From positions 1,607 through 17,628 of the forward strand of contig JAGQYU010000082.1 in the NCBI GenBank assembly GCA_020435885.1: DNA of 16,022 bases, given 5' to 3'. The translations under genes were made by a program, and so were the position numbers. Every line of letters begins with the position of its first letter. The first letter of the stretch is position 1. This document shows positions 1 through 7,924 of the stretch, piece by piece. The stretch is from Flavobacteriaceae bacterium. Its GTDB lineage: Bacteria > Bacteroidota > Bacteroidia > Flavobacteriales > Flavobacteriaceae. The notes under the pieces were generated by a model. That model saw only the letters and a program-made list of their open reading frames with translations. It was not told where the DNA came from and did not search any database.

Positions 1-1046
1 CCTACCGGAAAATAACTGAATAGTTTTTCCGTTGGAATTTCAGCGTACATTTTATTGAGCAAAAATACCATATCTTCCGGTGTAAATAAATTATATCTCG
101 AAAGACCTGAACCATCTACCCATCGAGGTTTTTGAGGTAAATCGTTCAAGTAATTTTCTAAAGCATAGGATATTCCTTTTTCAACACTATATGAACCCGC
201 TTTTTCATTCCCAACTTGTAACATTAATTGTTCTGCAATAAAATTATCACTGATTACCAATAATTGCTTGTACAAACTATCATACGAAGCTCCATAATAA
301 GGTGTTAATGTGTAGCAATTTTCATAAGGTATAACCGAAACTTTTTTATTTAGCTCTTTTTCTAATAATCTAGTTGTCAACTCATTATTAGTAATAAAAG
401 GCACATATTTTTTCTTAGTACGGTCTTTTTCTATAAAAAAGAAATTTACATTCATTTCTCTATCAACATCAGTAGAGTCAACCACTTTAATTTGATTTTT
501 AAAAGCCGATGGATAACTTATTAAGCTGTCATTTTCAAAACCATACGCTACTATATTTCCATAAATTGGGAAAAGACTTTTCTCTGGTTGATAATAGTAG
601 GCATAATCGTCCCAAGCCCAGCCGCTACCATACGGTTTTTCATCTATAGTTGCATCCAGCAAATAGATTTGCGTTGTATCTTTCTTTAAAAAATTTACAA
701 CTTTTGTACTGTCAAAACCATAAAACAATGAGGGGTCAGCTGTACCTTTAATGATAAGTGAATCGCTGGTTTTATAATATTCAAAACTCTTTACGGAATC
801 CTTAAACGTTCTGTAGGCTGCATAAAATGTATATAATTTAGTGTTGGAAGCCGGCGTAAAGAATTTATTACCATTATGATTTATCAGCTGTTTTTTCGTA
901 ACCGGATCATATAACACAAATCCTTTGAAGAAATTATTATCTTTTTCTTTTTGTGAAAACTCTTTTTTTATCTGGTGCGTTACTCCACAAGAATAAAAAA
1001 ATGCCAACAAGAGCAAATAAACCGATAATCGTAAATAGCTATTCAT
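1..1046 (-). CDS. D-alanyl-D-alanine carboxypeptidase, PBP4/S13-like lipoprotein (3' end outside window)
   Basis: Peptidoglycan-trimming serine carboxypeptidase/endopeptidase of the PBP4 (DacB, S13) type, expected in the periplasm. The reading frame is open from the ATG at 1046 to the left edge, about 348 codons, so the C-terminus is missing. Residues 1-20 form a short hydrophobic signal ending in YSC, a plausible lipoprotein signal with Cys20 as the anchor. The active-site SxxK motif is S67-N-T-K70 within TPASNTK. The SxN motif is S266-D-N268, and a family-typical WVDGSGLSRYN follows at 309-319. The third motif (KTG) would lie beyond the edge. The start overlaps the stop of the upstream helicase gene by 8 bases, which suggests translational coupling. 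The family call is firm; the lipoprotein call is an inference from the N-terminus. Confidence 0.87.
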   Translation of the reverse strand, partial: MNSYLRLSVYLLLLAFFYSCGVTHQIKKEFSQKEKDNNFFKGFVLYDPVTKKQLINHNGNKFFTPASNTKLYTFYAAYRTFKDSVKSFEYYKTSDSLIIKGTADPSLFYGFDSTKVVNFLKKDTTQIYLLDATIDEKPYGSGWAWDDYAYYYQPEKSLFPIYGNIVAYGFENDSLISYPSAFKNQIKVVDSTDVDREMNVNFFFIEKDRTKKKYVPFITNNELTTRLLEKELNKKVSVIPYENCYTLTPYYGASYDSLYKQLLVISDNFIAEQLMLQVGNEKAGSYSVEKGISYALENYLNDLPQKPRWVDGSGLSRYNLFTPEDMVFLLNKMYAEIPTEKLFSYFPV

Positions 1047-2466
1047 CAAAGAAATCTTTTTTAAAACCAATTAAATATAATTTTTCTTGTGCACGGGTTA
1101 CGGCCGTATACAACCACCTAAAATACGAAATATCCGGTTCATCCGGCAAATAAGGTTGTTCAATGAAAACGGTCTTCCACTGCCCTCCTTGCGATTTATG
1201 ACAAGTCATAGCATACGAAAACTTTATCTGCAATGCATTGAAATACTTATTGTTCTTAATGGCTAACAATCTTTTATAAGATGATTTTTCGTTGGCATAA
1301 TCTTTAGCAACTTCTTCGTACAACTTGTTAGATTCTTCATAGGTTAATGAGGCAGATTCACTTGTTAACGTATCTAATAAAATTACGGTTTCAAATGGTT
1401 TTTGATTAGGATAATCTACCATTCTGAGTTTTACTTCCGCAAAGCGAAATCCATACAGTTCTTTATAACTGAAGATTTGCAGTATCTCACAAATATCGCC
1501 ATTGGCAATAAAACCTGCTTCCGACGTTTCTTTTAACCAGTAATAGTTATTTTTTACAACCATTATGTAATCTCCAGTAGAAATATCATTTTCTAATCCA
1601 ATTATCTTGCTACGGATCTGTTGATTATATTGATTGGCTCTTTTGTTAGAACGAACTATAAAAGCAGTATCCTCAACACCTCCGCTATCGTAAGCAGAAA
1701 CAATAGCTTCCTGAATATCATAACCATCCGTTAAGCGAATAACATCCGGCATATTGGTCGAAAATTTGAAATCTCCCAATCCATCATTGCTCAATAAAAG
1801 GCGTAAATCCGTTGCATTTACCAATATACCGGAATCTTGATGCTGTCGTACCACCTCATCTAATTCTATCTCTATCACTTTTTTATTATAAAACCGTTCC
1901 AACGTATCTGTTTCCAACGCAGGACTTAATTCTAACTTTACTGGTGGTAATTGGGCTGTATCACCAATCAATATCAGTTTACAGTTCTTTCCTGAATAGA
2001 TGTAGAATAAAAGATCATCTAATAAAGAGCCGTTTTCAAAAATTTTGGCTTCAGTATTCTTATCAGGAATCATTGAAGCTTCATCAACAATAAAAATGGT
2101 ATTGGTATGCTTATTTTTTTGTAAAACGAATGAAACTGAACCGTTCTTTGCCTTTCTGGGATGATATATTTTTTTATGAATAGTGAATGCCTGCCTCCCA
2201 CTATAGCCTGCTATAACCTTAGCTGCCCTACCTGTAGGTGCCATTAAAACTGATTCCATGCTAGCCCTCCATAAATTATTGACTACTGTACTGATGGTGG
2301 TTGTTTTTCCTGTACCTGCATAGCCTTTTAGCAAAAAGAGCTTACTTGGGTCTGAGCTAAAAACAAAATCAGCTATTTGCTGCAACAACACATCTTGAAG
2401 ATCAGTTGGGGTAAACGGAAACTTATCAGTTAGAACTCTATAAAATTGGTTTGGGTCAGTTATCAT
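1039..2466 (-). CDS. ATP-dependent RecD/Dda-like superfamily 1 helicase
   Basis: A 475-residue cytoplasmic SF1B-type DNA helicase, expected to unwind DNA 5' to 3' using ATP. The motifs are in order: an upstream Gln at about 24, Walker A GYAGTGKT at 48-55, motif Ia APTGRAAK at 76-83, Walker B with D128-E-A-S131, motif III GDTAQLPPV at 168-176, and the C-terminal motifs YAMTCHKSQGGQW and YTAVTRAQEKLYLIG near the end. It is much shorter than RecD2 and lacks that protein's long N-terminal region; its size is closer to phage T4 Dda. No RecB or RecC genes are nearby, so it is probably a stand-alone repair or replication-restart helicase. A TACATTTG promoter element lies 21 bases upstream. It is followed directly by the overlapping carboxypeptidase gene. 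Confidence 0.88.
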   Translation of the reverse strand: MITDPNQFYRVLTDKFPFTPTDLQDVLLQQIADFVFSSDPSKLFLLKGYAGTGKTTTISTVVNNLWRASMESVLMAPTGRAAKVIAGYSGRQAFTIHKKIYHPRKAKNGSVSFVLQKNKHTNTIFIVDEASMIPDKNTEAKIFENGSLLDDLLFYIYSGKNCKLILIGDTAQLPPVKLELSPALETDTLERFYNKKVIEIELDEVVRQHQDSGILVNATDLRLLLSNDGLGDFKFSTNMPDVIRLTDGYDIQEAIVSAYDSGGVEDTAFIVRSNKRANQYNQQIRSKIIGLENDISTGDYIMVVKNNYYWLKETSEAGFIANGDICEILQIFSYKELYGFRFAEVKLRMVDYPNQKPFETVILLDTLTSESASLTYEESNKLYEEVAKDYANEKSSYKRLLAIKNNKYFNALQIKFSYAMTCHKSQGGQWKTVFIEQPYLPDEPDISYFRWLYTAVTRAQEKLYLIGFKKDFFDE

Positions 2467-2486
2467 TCATCAAAATCATTAAATGT

Positions 2487-2494
2487 CAAATGTA
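2487..2494 (-). promoter_or_regulatory. Candidate -7 promoter element for the helicase gene
   Basis: On the minus strand this reads TACATTTG, an exact match to the Bacteroidota -7 consensus TAnnTTTG, 20 bases upstream of the helicase ATG. I find no good -33 TTG at the expected distance, so this is a partial promoter match. Confidence 0.45.
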
Positions 2495-2539
2495 CAAATT
2501 GATTTAGGCATAAAAGTTTTAACCATTAAAAAAATTTTG

Positions 2540-2547
2540 TAGATTTG
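2540..2547 (+). promoter_or_regulatory. Candidate -7 promoter element for the DUF3822-rsmD unit
   Basis: TAGATTTG matches the Bacteroidota -7 consensus TAnnTTTG exactly and lies 31 bases before the ATG at 2579. The -33 region contains only an AT-rich TTTTAA stretch rather than TTG. Together with the element at 2487-2494 it makes the 112-base gap a divergent promoter region. Confidence 0.45.
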
Positions 2548-2578
2548 CCAATAACCTTTAAAAAACTACACACACAAA

Positions 2579-3313
2579 ATGAGCACAATCCTGATCATCA
2601 TCGTATCAATTGTTATTGTTGGTTTACTAGCCTATTTAATAGTGAATAAAATACCTAAAGGTGCCAGGCCTATAATTTCAGTTTTATTATGGTTGCTTAT
2701 TGCTTTTTTAGCTTATAAGATCTATGATAGTATAATGGCACCTATAAAATTCAATCAAGAAAAAGTAAAAAGATATACTAAAGTTATAGAGAATCTTAAA
2801 ATAATACGTGATGCTGAAGTAGCTCATAAAGAAGTAACCGGTAAGTTTACTAACAAAGCTGAAGATTTGGTTAAATTTATTGACACTGCAAAATTTGCTA
2901 TTATCCAGACAAGAAACGTAGTTGTAGATGTTAATAAAGGAGGAGGGATTACTGTTCAGGAAGAAAAGAAAGTTATTGATACTGTTGATTTTAGGCCTGT
3001 AAAAGCCGATTTTGCCGGAAGAGATTACCAAAATATGTTCAACGTACCTGGAACTAATGCTAAATTTGAGCTCAAAACAGGTGTTGTAGAAAAAGTACAA
3101 GGTATTAAAGCTCCTGTTTTTGAAGCTAGAGTTGATAAAGCAATTGTACTTGAAGGAATGGATAAAGACTTAATAAGACAAGAAAAAGAAGCACTAGGCG
3201 GTACAGAAGTAAGAGGAGAGTTTATTTCTGTTGGTTCTTTAGACGATGTAAAAACAGGCGGTAACTGGCCTCCATCTTATGATTCAAAAGAAGAAAGAGA
3301 GAAAGACAACTAA
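2579..3313 (+). CDS. Two-TM membrane protein of unknown function, first gene of the rsmD unit
   Basis: I do not recognise a named family. The 244-residue protein has two predicted membrane helices (about 3-22 and 31-48) joined by a short basic loop containing KIPKGAR, then a soluble domain. Just after TM2, residues 57-101 look like a charged amphipathic helix continuing into VTGKFTNKAEDLVKFID. That arrangement recalls pseudopilins, where a hydrophobic helix is followed by a segment reading like 'TGKY..DL..F', but the extra TM and the lack of a prepilin cleavage site argue against a true pilin. The rest is probably beta-rich and ends in a charged tail (KEEREKDN). It is the promoter-proximal gene of a three-gene unit and overlaps the DUF3822 gene by 35 bases. 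The reading frame is certain; the function is unknown. Confidence 0.75.
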   Translation: MSTILIIIVSIVIVGLLAYLIVNKIPKGARPIISVLLWLLIAFLAYKIYDSIMAPIKFNQEKVKRYTKVIENLKIIRDAEVAHKEVTGKFTNKAEDLVKFIDTAKFAIIQTRNVVVDVNKGGGITVQEEKKVIDTVDFRPVKADFAGRDYQNMFNVPGTNAKFELKTGVVEKVQGIKAPVFEARVDKAIVLEGMDKDLIRQEKEALGGTEVRGEFISVGSLDDVKTGGNWPPSYDSKEEREKDN

Positions 3314-4130
3314 TACAGATTTATTAATTTCTGAAAACAATCATTTATCCATCCAATTCAGTTTGGATGGATTTTCTTTTTGTGTTCTAAACAAAGATGA
3401 AAATGTTTTTATAGACTTACATGATTATTTTTTTAAAGAAATCAATAATACCCCAGAAAAACTGCTTACAAATATTACATCAGTTTTTAAAGAAGAATCA
3501 TTACTTCAAAAGAAATATAACTCGGTTAATGTAAGTCATGTTAGTGATTTGGCTACAATAGTCCCAAAACCATTATTTGATGAGAATAAACTACGTGATT
3601 ATATAAAATACAACAATAAAGTATTTGCTTTTGATTATATTGTTTATGACGAGATCAAAAACCATGATATAATCAATGTTTTCATTCCTTATGTAAACAT
3701 CAACAATTATTTACTCGATCAATTTGGAGGTTTTGAATACAAACACTTCTCAGGTTTGTTGATAGAGAATTTAATGAGTATTTACAAATACAGCTTAGTA
3801 CCACATATGTTTGCTCATGTACAAGGCAATCATTGTGAGTTAATTGTAATAGCCAACAAAAAGTTACAACTGTACAACACTTTTAAAATTACTGCTAAAG
3901 AAGATTTTATCTATTACATTTTGTTTACGGCTGAGCAATTAAAGATGAATCCTGAAAAGTTTGAACTCATCCTTTTAGGAGCCATAGAAAAAGATGATGA
4001 GCTTTTTAAAATAGCATACAAGTATATAAGAAATGTGAAACTGCTTGAAAACAGGTCTAAATACACATTTGATGCTATCTTTAGTGAGCATGATAAACGT
4101 GAGTACTTTACTATTTTCAACCAGTACTGA
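3279..4130 (+). CDS. DUF3822 family protein
   Basis: A 283-residue cytoplasmic protein that resembles the DUF3822 family of Bacteroidota, recognised by the N-terminal HLSIQFSLDGFSFCVLNKD (22-40) and by its position directly before rsmD, which is the usual location of this family. No signal peptide or membrane segment is visible. The biochemical function is not established. The ATG at 3279 lies inside the preceding gene (35-base overlap) and is the only ATG before the conserved region, so the overlap is probably real. The stop and the rsmD start share a base (TGATG at 4128-4132), which implies coupled translation with the RNA methyltransferase. A role linked to ribosome assembly is possible but rests only on this linkage. 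Confidence 0.82.
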   Translation: MIQKKKERKTTNTDLLISENNHLSIQFSLDGFSFCVLNKDENVFIDLHDYFFKEINNTPEKLLTNITSVFKEESLLQKKYNSVNVSHVSDLATIVPKPLFDENKLRDYIKYNNKVFAFDYIVYDEIKNHDIINVFIPYVNINNYLLDQFGGFEYKHFSGLLIENLMSIYKYSLVPHMFAHVQGNHCELIVIANKKLQLYNTFKITAKEDFIYYILFTAEQLKMNPEKFELILLGAIEKDDELFKIAYKYIRNVKLLENRSKYTFDAIFSEHDKREYFTIFNQY

Positions 4131-4669
4131 TGCGTATCATTTCCGGAAAACATAAAGGAAAACGAATCAACGCTCCTAAAAATCTGCCTGCCAGGCCCAC
4201 AACTGATTTTGCCAAGGAAGCTTTGTTCAATATCATCAATAACAATTACTATTTTGAGCAATTATCTGTGTTAGATCTTTTTGCAGGCATTGGCAGTATC
4301 AGTTATGAGTTTGCTTCTAGGGGTGCAAAGAATATAACTTCGATAGATTCACACTTCAACTCCATTAAATTCATAAAGAAAACTGCTGAGGAATTGAATT
4401 TGCCCATACAGCCTATTAAAAGTGATGTCTTTAGCTATCTGGAAAAAACTACGTTGAAACATGATATCATTTTTGCAGATCCACCTTATGAGTTCACCGT
4501 GGAGCAACTTACTAAACTGGTATCATTAATTTTTGAAAGAGAACTTTTACTTGAAGAAGGCATGCTAATCATTGAACATTCAAAACACAACGATCTCTCA
4601 GAAAACAAATACTTTAGCCACTTAAAGAAATACGGAGGCAGTGTCTTTAGCTTTTTTGAAGCATCTTAA
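4130..4669 (+). CDS. rsmD: 16S rRNA (guanine(966)-N(2))-methyltransferase RsmD
   Basis: This enzyme transfers a methyl group from S-adenosylmethionine to N2 of G966 of 16S rRNA during 30S assembly. The 179-residue length is typical. The N-terminus MRIISGKHKGKRI and RPTTDFAKEALFNII (22-36) are RsmD signatures. The SAM-binding motif I is DLFAGIGSIS at 49-58, an acidic residue that binds the SAM ribose is in SIDSH near 71-75, and the catalytic DPPY is at 117-120. It is the last gene of the 2579-4669 unit. Its stop overlaps the stop of the convergent small secreted protein by 4 bases, so no room remains for a separate terminator between them. Confidence is high. Confidence 0.95.
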   Translation: MRIISGKHKGKRINAPKNLPARPTTDFAKEALFNIINNNYYFEQLSVLDLFAGIGSISYEFASRGAKNITSIDSHFNSIKFIKKTAEELNLPIQPIKSDVFSYLEKTTLKHDIIFADPPYEFTVEQLTKLVSLIFERELLLEEGMLIIEHSKHNDLSENKYFSHLKKYGGSVFSFFEAS

Positions 4670-5049
4670 TTATAAGCCAGTGCAGTACTTTCTATTATTT
4701 TTTTAGCACCCGAAAGTGTAATTTCTATAGTAATAATGAACTGTTGTGTAAACAATTGTAAATTATACGTTCCGGAAGCAATTCTAGATTTATCTATAGA
4801 ACAAGCATTCCCTCTATTTGAAGCTGAAAGCACGGGTTCACTAGTTCTAATATCCAGCAATTGGTATTTGTAAAAATTATTTACAGATTTTAGTTTCAAT
4901 ATATTGTTTGCAAAGTCATCTACAATGGTTACATCGGCTGAACCATCCGGAGCATTTGAAACATATTTTTGGGATGATTTACCACTTTGCTGTGCAAAGA
5001 TCATAAAACTGAATAAACAGAACAGTGCAGTTAGGAGAGCTTTTTTCAT
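4666..5049 (-). CDS. Small secreted protein resembling an isolated T9SS C-terminal domain
   Basis: A 127-residue protein with a clear Sec signal peptide (MKKALLTALFCLFSFMIFAQ, cleavage likely just after FAQ). The mature part, about 106 residues, is beta-rich. Residues 57-100, with YKYQLLDIRTSEPVLSA and SIDKSRIASGTYNLQLF, follow the pattern of type IX secretion sorting domains ('Y.LYD..G..V......IDVS.L..G.Y.L'). In those proteins the domain normally ends a large enzyme or adhesin, whereas here it is almost the whole protein and runs about 17 residues past the usual end. It may be a vestigial or stand-alone fold rather than a real sorting signal. It appears monocistronic; a weak promoter-like TTTATTTG sits on the minus strand at 5091-5098. 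The function is unknown. Confidence 0.75.
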   Translation of the reverse strand: MKKALLTALFCLFSFMIFAQQSGKSSQKYVSNAPDGSADVTIVDDFANNILKLKSVNNFYKYQLLDIRTSEPVLSASNRGNACSIDKSRIASGTYNLQLFTQQFIITIEITLSGAKKIIESTALAYN

Positions 5050-5099
5050 TAAAGAAATTATATAGATTCATTAGGATTGTGATGAAATAACAAATAAAT

Positions 5100-5129
5100 T
5101 CTAAAGAAAATCTGAAGATTTTACTTAGA
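5100..5129 (-). terminator. Hairpin after the LytTR gene, possible terminator
   Basis: Positions 5100-5112 pair with 5117-5129 around a 4-base loop: 6 bp, a 2x2 internal mismatch, then 5 bp. It starts 14 bases past the LytTR stop, and the minus strand continues AATTTATTTGTT, a modest U-rich tract. The stem is AT-rich, so this is a plausible but weak terminator for the operon 8776-5144. Confidence 0.4.
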
Positions 5130-5143
5130 AACCAATAAAATTG

Positions 5144-5899
5144 TTATTCAAGCCAATCTTTAAAATCTTTAACCCGTTCTCTACTCACTATAATGTCTTG
5201 ATCTTTAAAGGAATGCAGTTTTATTTGCAACCGAGAATTTGTATAAGAAATAATATCTTTTATTGCATTTATATTGATATAGAACTTACGGCTTACTCTA
5301 AAAAAAGTTGTAGGTTCCAACTCATTTTCCAATTGTTCTAATGTTGCATCAATCAAATAATCCCTGCCATCATTGGTATAGATGTAACTTCCTTTGTTTT
5401 CACTATAAATACACTCAATAGCGTCTATCGAAATCATTTTTAAATGTTGCCCAACCTTTACAGTAAACCTTTTCTTATACTCTCTTTCCAACGGGTTGAT
5501 AAGCAAGTTTTTAATATCGTTGAAATCAAAAGAAATAGTTTCTTTCTGCGGAATACGCTGCTTATATTTATCAACTGCAACTTTTAAATCATCTTCATCA
5601 ATGGGTTTTAACAGGTAGTCAATACTATTCAATTTGAAGGCTTGTAAGGCATATTCATCATAAGCTGTGGTGAAAATAATGGCACTTTTAATATCAATAT
5701 TCTCAAAAATTTCAAAAGAAAGACCATCTGACAGTTGGATGTCTAAAAATATAAGATCAGGATGTTGATTAACTTGAAACCATTGCAAAGACTCCTCAAC
5801 AGAATGAAGCATTGCATTTACCTCTAAATCTAAGGCCAGCAACATTCTACTTAATCTGCGAGCAGCCGGTTTTTCATCTTCTATGATAATAACCTTCAT
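5144..5899 (-). CDS. LytTR-family response regulator (LytR/AlgR type)
   Basis: A 251-residue DNA-binding response regulator. The N-terminal receiver domain (1-~120) has the acidic pocket D8-E9, phospho-acceptor D53 in LIFLDIQLSDG, the switch Thr in FTTAYDEYA (77-78) and invariant K98 in LLKPID. The C-terminal LytTR domain (about 143-250) includes IECIYSENKGSYIYT, FFRVSRKFYININAI and the final VSRERVKDFKDWL. These proteins bind promoter DNA through a beta-rich domain rather than a helix-turn-helix. The start overlaps the upstream 2TM gene by 4 bases (ATGA), and the cognate kinase is three genes upstream in the same apparent operon, so this is a complete two-component system. The target genes are unknown; the operon's own promoter is a reasonable candidate. 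Confidence 0.93.
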   Translation of the reverse strand: MKVIIIEDEKPAARRLSRMLLALDLEVNAMLHSVEESLQWFQVNQHPDLIFLDIQLSDGLSFEIFENIDIKSAIIFTTAYDEYALQAFKLNSIDYLLKPIDEDDLKVAVDKYKQRIPQKETISFDFNDIKNLLINPLEREYKKRFTVKVGQHLKMISIDAIECIYSENKGSYIYTNDGRDYLIDATLEQLENELEPTTFFRVSRKFYININAIKDIISYTNSRLQIKLHSFKDQDIIVSRERVKDFKDWLE

Positions 5900-6258
5900 C
5901 TGTTCATCGACTTAAACTGTTCTTGATCCTCTTTCATAAACTTCTGAATTTTACGTTGTTCCCAATTCTTTCCAAAAATATAGTTGAACCCAAATACATT
6001 AAATGCATGGAACGCCAAACCAATTCCCCAAAATATCCAAACCGAGAAAGAATTGAAATTCAAAAAAGCATCAGTGTACGGAATATTTTCTTCGAATTTT
6101 ACACTAATCACTTTATTTAGAGTTAAAAAACTATTGATCACTAAATAAATTACCAAATGAATGTAGAACCCCCTCAGCTCTTTAACTCTTTGTTTTGCCC
6201 TTAAATATTTATCTTCTTCAGAAAAATGTGTTTTCATAGTGTTACTTATTATTCCCAA
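5896..6258 (-). CDS. 2TM domain protein, distal copy
   Basis: A 120-residue membrane protein that is essentially one 2TM domain. The charged lead-in KYLRAKQRVKELRGFYIHL (18-36) precedes TM1 at about 32-49. An extracytoplasmic loop of about 20 residues follows, then TM2 at about 71-89, then the hallmark tail FGKNWEQRKIQKFMKEDQEQF (95-115). It shares that tail and lead-in with the gene just upstream and with the C-terminus of the kinase two genes upstream, so the three are paralogous. The ATG at 6258 overlaps the upstream gene by 10 bases; Met8 (6237) is an equally good start and leaves no overlap. The family has no established biochemical role; location between kinase and regulator suggests it modulates the two-component signal. 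Confidence 0.85.
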   Translation of the reverse strand: MGIISNTMKTHFSEEDKYLRAKQRVKELRGFYIHLVIYLVINSFLTLNKVISVKFEENIPYTDAFLNFNSFSVWIFWGIGLAFHAFNVFGFNYIFGKNWEQRKIQKFMKEDQEQFKSMNR

Positions 6259-6563
6259 TGTTGTGTTTTTTTCATCATTTCATCATCTTTTTCCATAAAC
6301 TCTTTTATTTTACGTTTTTCCCAATCTCTATTAAAAAATGGATTCCATTCAAAAGCTTTAGCAGCATGAAAAGCCAAACCTATACTCCAGCCGAAAGCCG
6401 CCCATAGAAACCAAGGATGCCTCCAGCCATCAATATAATAATTAAGGCCAGCTAAAAAACCTATAACTATTGCATAAGACAGCAAGTTAGAATAGAATTT
6501 TTTGATCTTTTCAACACGCTCTTTTACTCGTATGTATTTATTTTCTTTATCTAAATTTCCCAT
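6249..6563 (-). CDS. 2TM domain protein, proximal copy
   Basis: A 104-residue membrane protein consisting of one 2TM domain. The lead-in YIRVKERVEKIKKFYSNL (10-27) precedes TM1 at about 28-43. A very short loop rich in Trp and His (DGWRHPWFLW, 45-54) follows, then TM2 at about 52-69, then the tail FNRDWEKRKIKEFMEKDDEM (77-96). It is closer to the 2TM module fused to the kinase (KVEKIKGFYSNLISY and NWEERKIKEFMKKDD) than to its downstream neighbour, which fits a local duplication of that part of the kinase gene. It begins 20 bases after the kinase stop and ends inside the start of the next 2TM gene. Both ends of the protein are predicted to face the cytoplasm. Confidence 0.87.
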   Translation of the reverse strand: MGNLDKENKYIRVKERVEKIKKFYSNLLSYAIVIGFLAGLNYYIDGWRHPWFLWAAFGWSIGLAFHAAKAFEWNPFFNRDWEKRKIKEFMEKDDEMMKKTQHWE

Positions 6564-6583
6564 GATTTTCTTTTTTAAATTGA

Positions 6584-7918
6584 TTATAGATCATCCTTTT
6601 TCATAAACTCTTTTATCTTACGTTCTTCCCAATTTCTCCCCAAAATAGGATTATAACCGTAGGCATCTAAACCATGAGCTATTACTCCAAAACCCCATCC
6701 CAACGCAGGAAATATAACCCATGGAAAATCTGTTGTTCTGTAATTTATATACGCTAAAATTGGTATAACAATGATGTAAGAAATTAGATTTGAATAAAAC
6801 CCTTTTATCTTTTCTACTTTTTCTTTCGCTTTTAAATATCTTTTATCTTCTATATAATTTTCTTGTGCTTGCATAACCGAAATCTGTTTTGTTAAAACTG
6901 GCAACTTTACTATAAAACTTGAAGATGTTTTATGTATAAGTACCTCTCTATTAGTTAATAATCCGTAGCGCTGTTGGATATTAGACAAACCTACTCCGCT
7001 ACTCTTTTTAATTATTTCTTTAGGTTGCAGATTGTTTTCTACAACTAAATAACCTTCTTGTTCAACTATTTTAATATGCAACGGTTTTGAACTATCTACA
7101 ATATTGTGTTTAACCGCGTTTTCCAACAACAACTGTAATGAAAGTGGTACTACTTTAGCATCCGGATTTGTTGCTTTATCAGGAATATCAAAAAAGATAC
7201 TTCCTTCAAAACGCATTTTTAGCAGGCTTACATAGGTTTTTGCAAATTGTAATTCTTCATCAACCGTAACTAGTTCTTTATTTTTTTGCTCTAGCACATA
7301 TCTGTAAACCTTTGATAATGAAGTGGTAAACTTCTGAGCGGCATCCGGATTTTCATCTATTAAACTTGTTAGCACATTTAAGCTGTTGAACAAAAAATGT
7401 GGGTCTAATTGATTTTTCAATGCATCAAATTGTGCCGATGCCGTACCTGCGATAATCTTCTGCTCTGTTACTTTTCTTTTTTGCAATTCTTTATAGAAAA
7501 AGAATGCATGGAAAATAATTGTGATGATTACTGTTATTATTAATGATGTGATATAAAAAAGTCCGTTTTTCTGCTCTCCCATTAAATACTCATCGAAATT
7601 CTCACCATCAATGGCCATTTCCTGAAACATTTTGATAAAGATCAGAGTAACCATAGTGACTGAAATTCCACCCAGCATCCCTAATAGTATCTTATACTTT
7701 CCATACCTTTTTAATGATAGCTTATTATAATATTCAAAGAAGTAAGCATTTACCAATGTTAAAGGAATAGCATACAAGAGATAGTAGCCAAAACTAACTA
7801 CTGTACTCTTATCAAAAATCATAACATTTCCTGAAAGGTATTTAAAAAACAGGTCTACGAGGAATAAAAAAGCTCCGATCATAACCCCAATAAACAGTAA
7901 TTTGTTAATACCTTTCAT
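6584..7918 (-). CDS. Sensor histidine kinase (His_kinase/LytS-like) with C-terminal 2TM fusion
   Basis: A 444-residue membrane kinase, the likely partner of the LytTR regulator encoded downstream. There are four N-terminal TM helices (about 7-25, 44-62, 78-97, 119-141) with little extracytoplasmic sequence except a loop at about 98-118. A linker leads to the His_kinase domain, with phospho-acceptor H174 in DPHFLFNSLN (172-181). The ATPase domain shows the N box LLENAVKHN (264-272) and G box SSGVGLSNIQQRY (306-318). At about residue 340 the usual kinase would end; here a further 100 residues add a complete 2TM domain (355-444, TMs about 377-392 and 399-415, ending NWEERKIKEFMKKDD). No stop or frameshift separates the parts. 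The stimulus is unknown; with no large sensor domain, it probably senses the membrane or a partner such as the adjacent DUF2141 proteins. Confidence 0.9.
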   Translation of the reverse strand: MKGINKLLFIGVMIGAFLFLVDLFFKYLSGNVMIFDKSTVVSFGYYLLYAIPLTLVNAYFFEYYNKLSLKRYGKYKILLGMLGGISVTMVTLIFIKMFQEMAIDGENFDEYLMGEQKNGLFYITSLIITVIITIIFHAFFFYKELQKRKVTEQKIIAGTASAQFDALKNQLDPHFLFNSLNVLTSLIDENPDAAQKFTTSLSKVYRYVLEQKNKELVTVDEELQFAKTYVSLLKMRFEGSIFFDIPDKATNPDAKVVPLSLQLLLENAVKHNIVDSSKPLHIKIVEQEGYLVVENNLQPKEIIKKSSGVGLSNIQQRYGLLTNREVLIHKTSSSFIVKLPVLTKQISVMQAQENYIEDKRYLKAKEKVEKIKGFYSNLISYIIVIPILAYINYRTTDFPWVIFPALGWGFGVIAHGLDAYGYNPILGRNWEERKIKEFMKKDDL

Positions 7919-7924
7919 TTATTT

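Noticed and set aside
3914..4261. Leftward open frame across the DUF3822/rsmD junction
   Set aside because: It is antisense to two supported genes, and its translation is Ser/Ile/Phe-rich as expected of a shadow frame.
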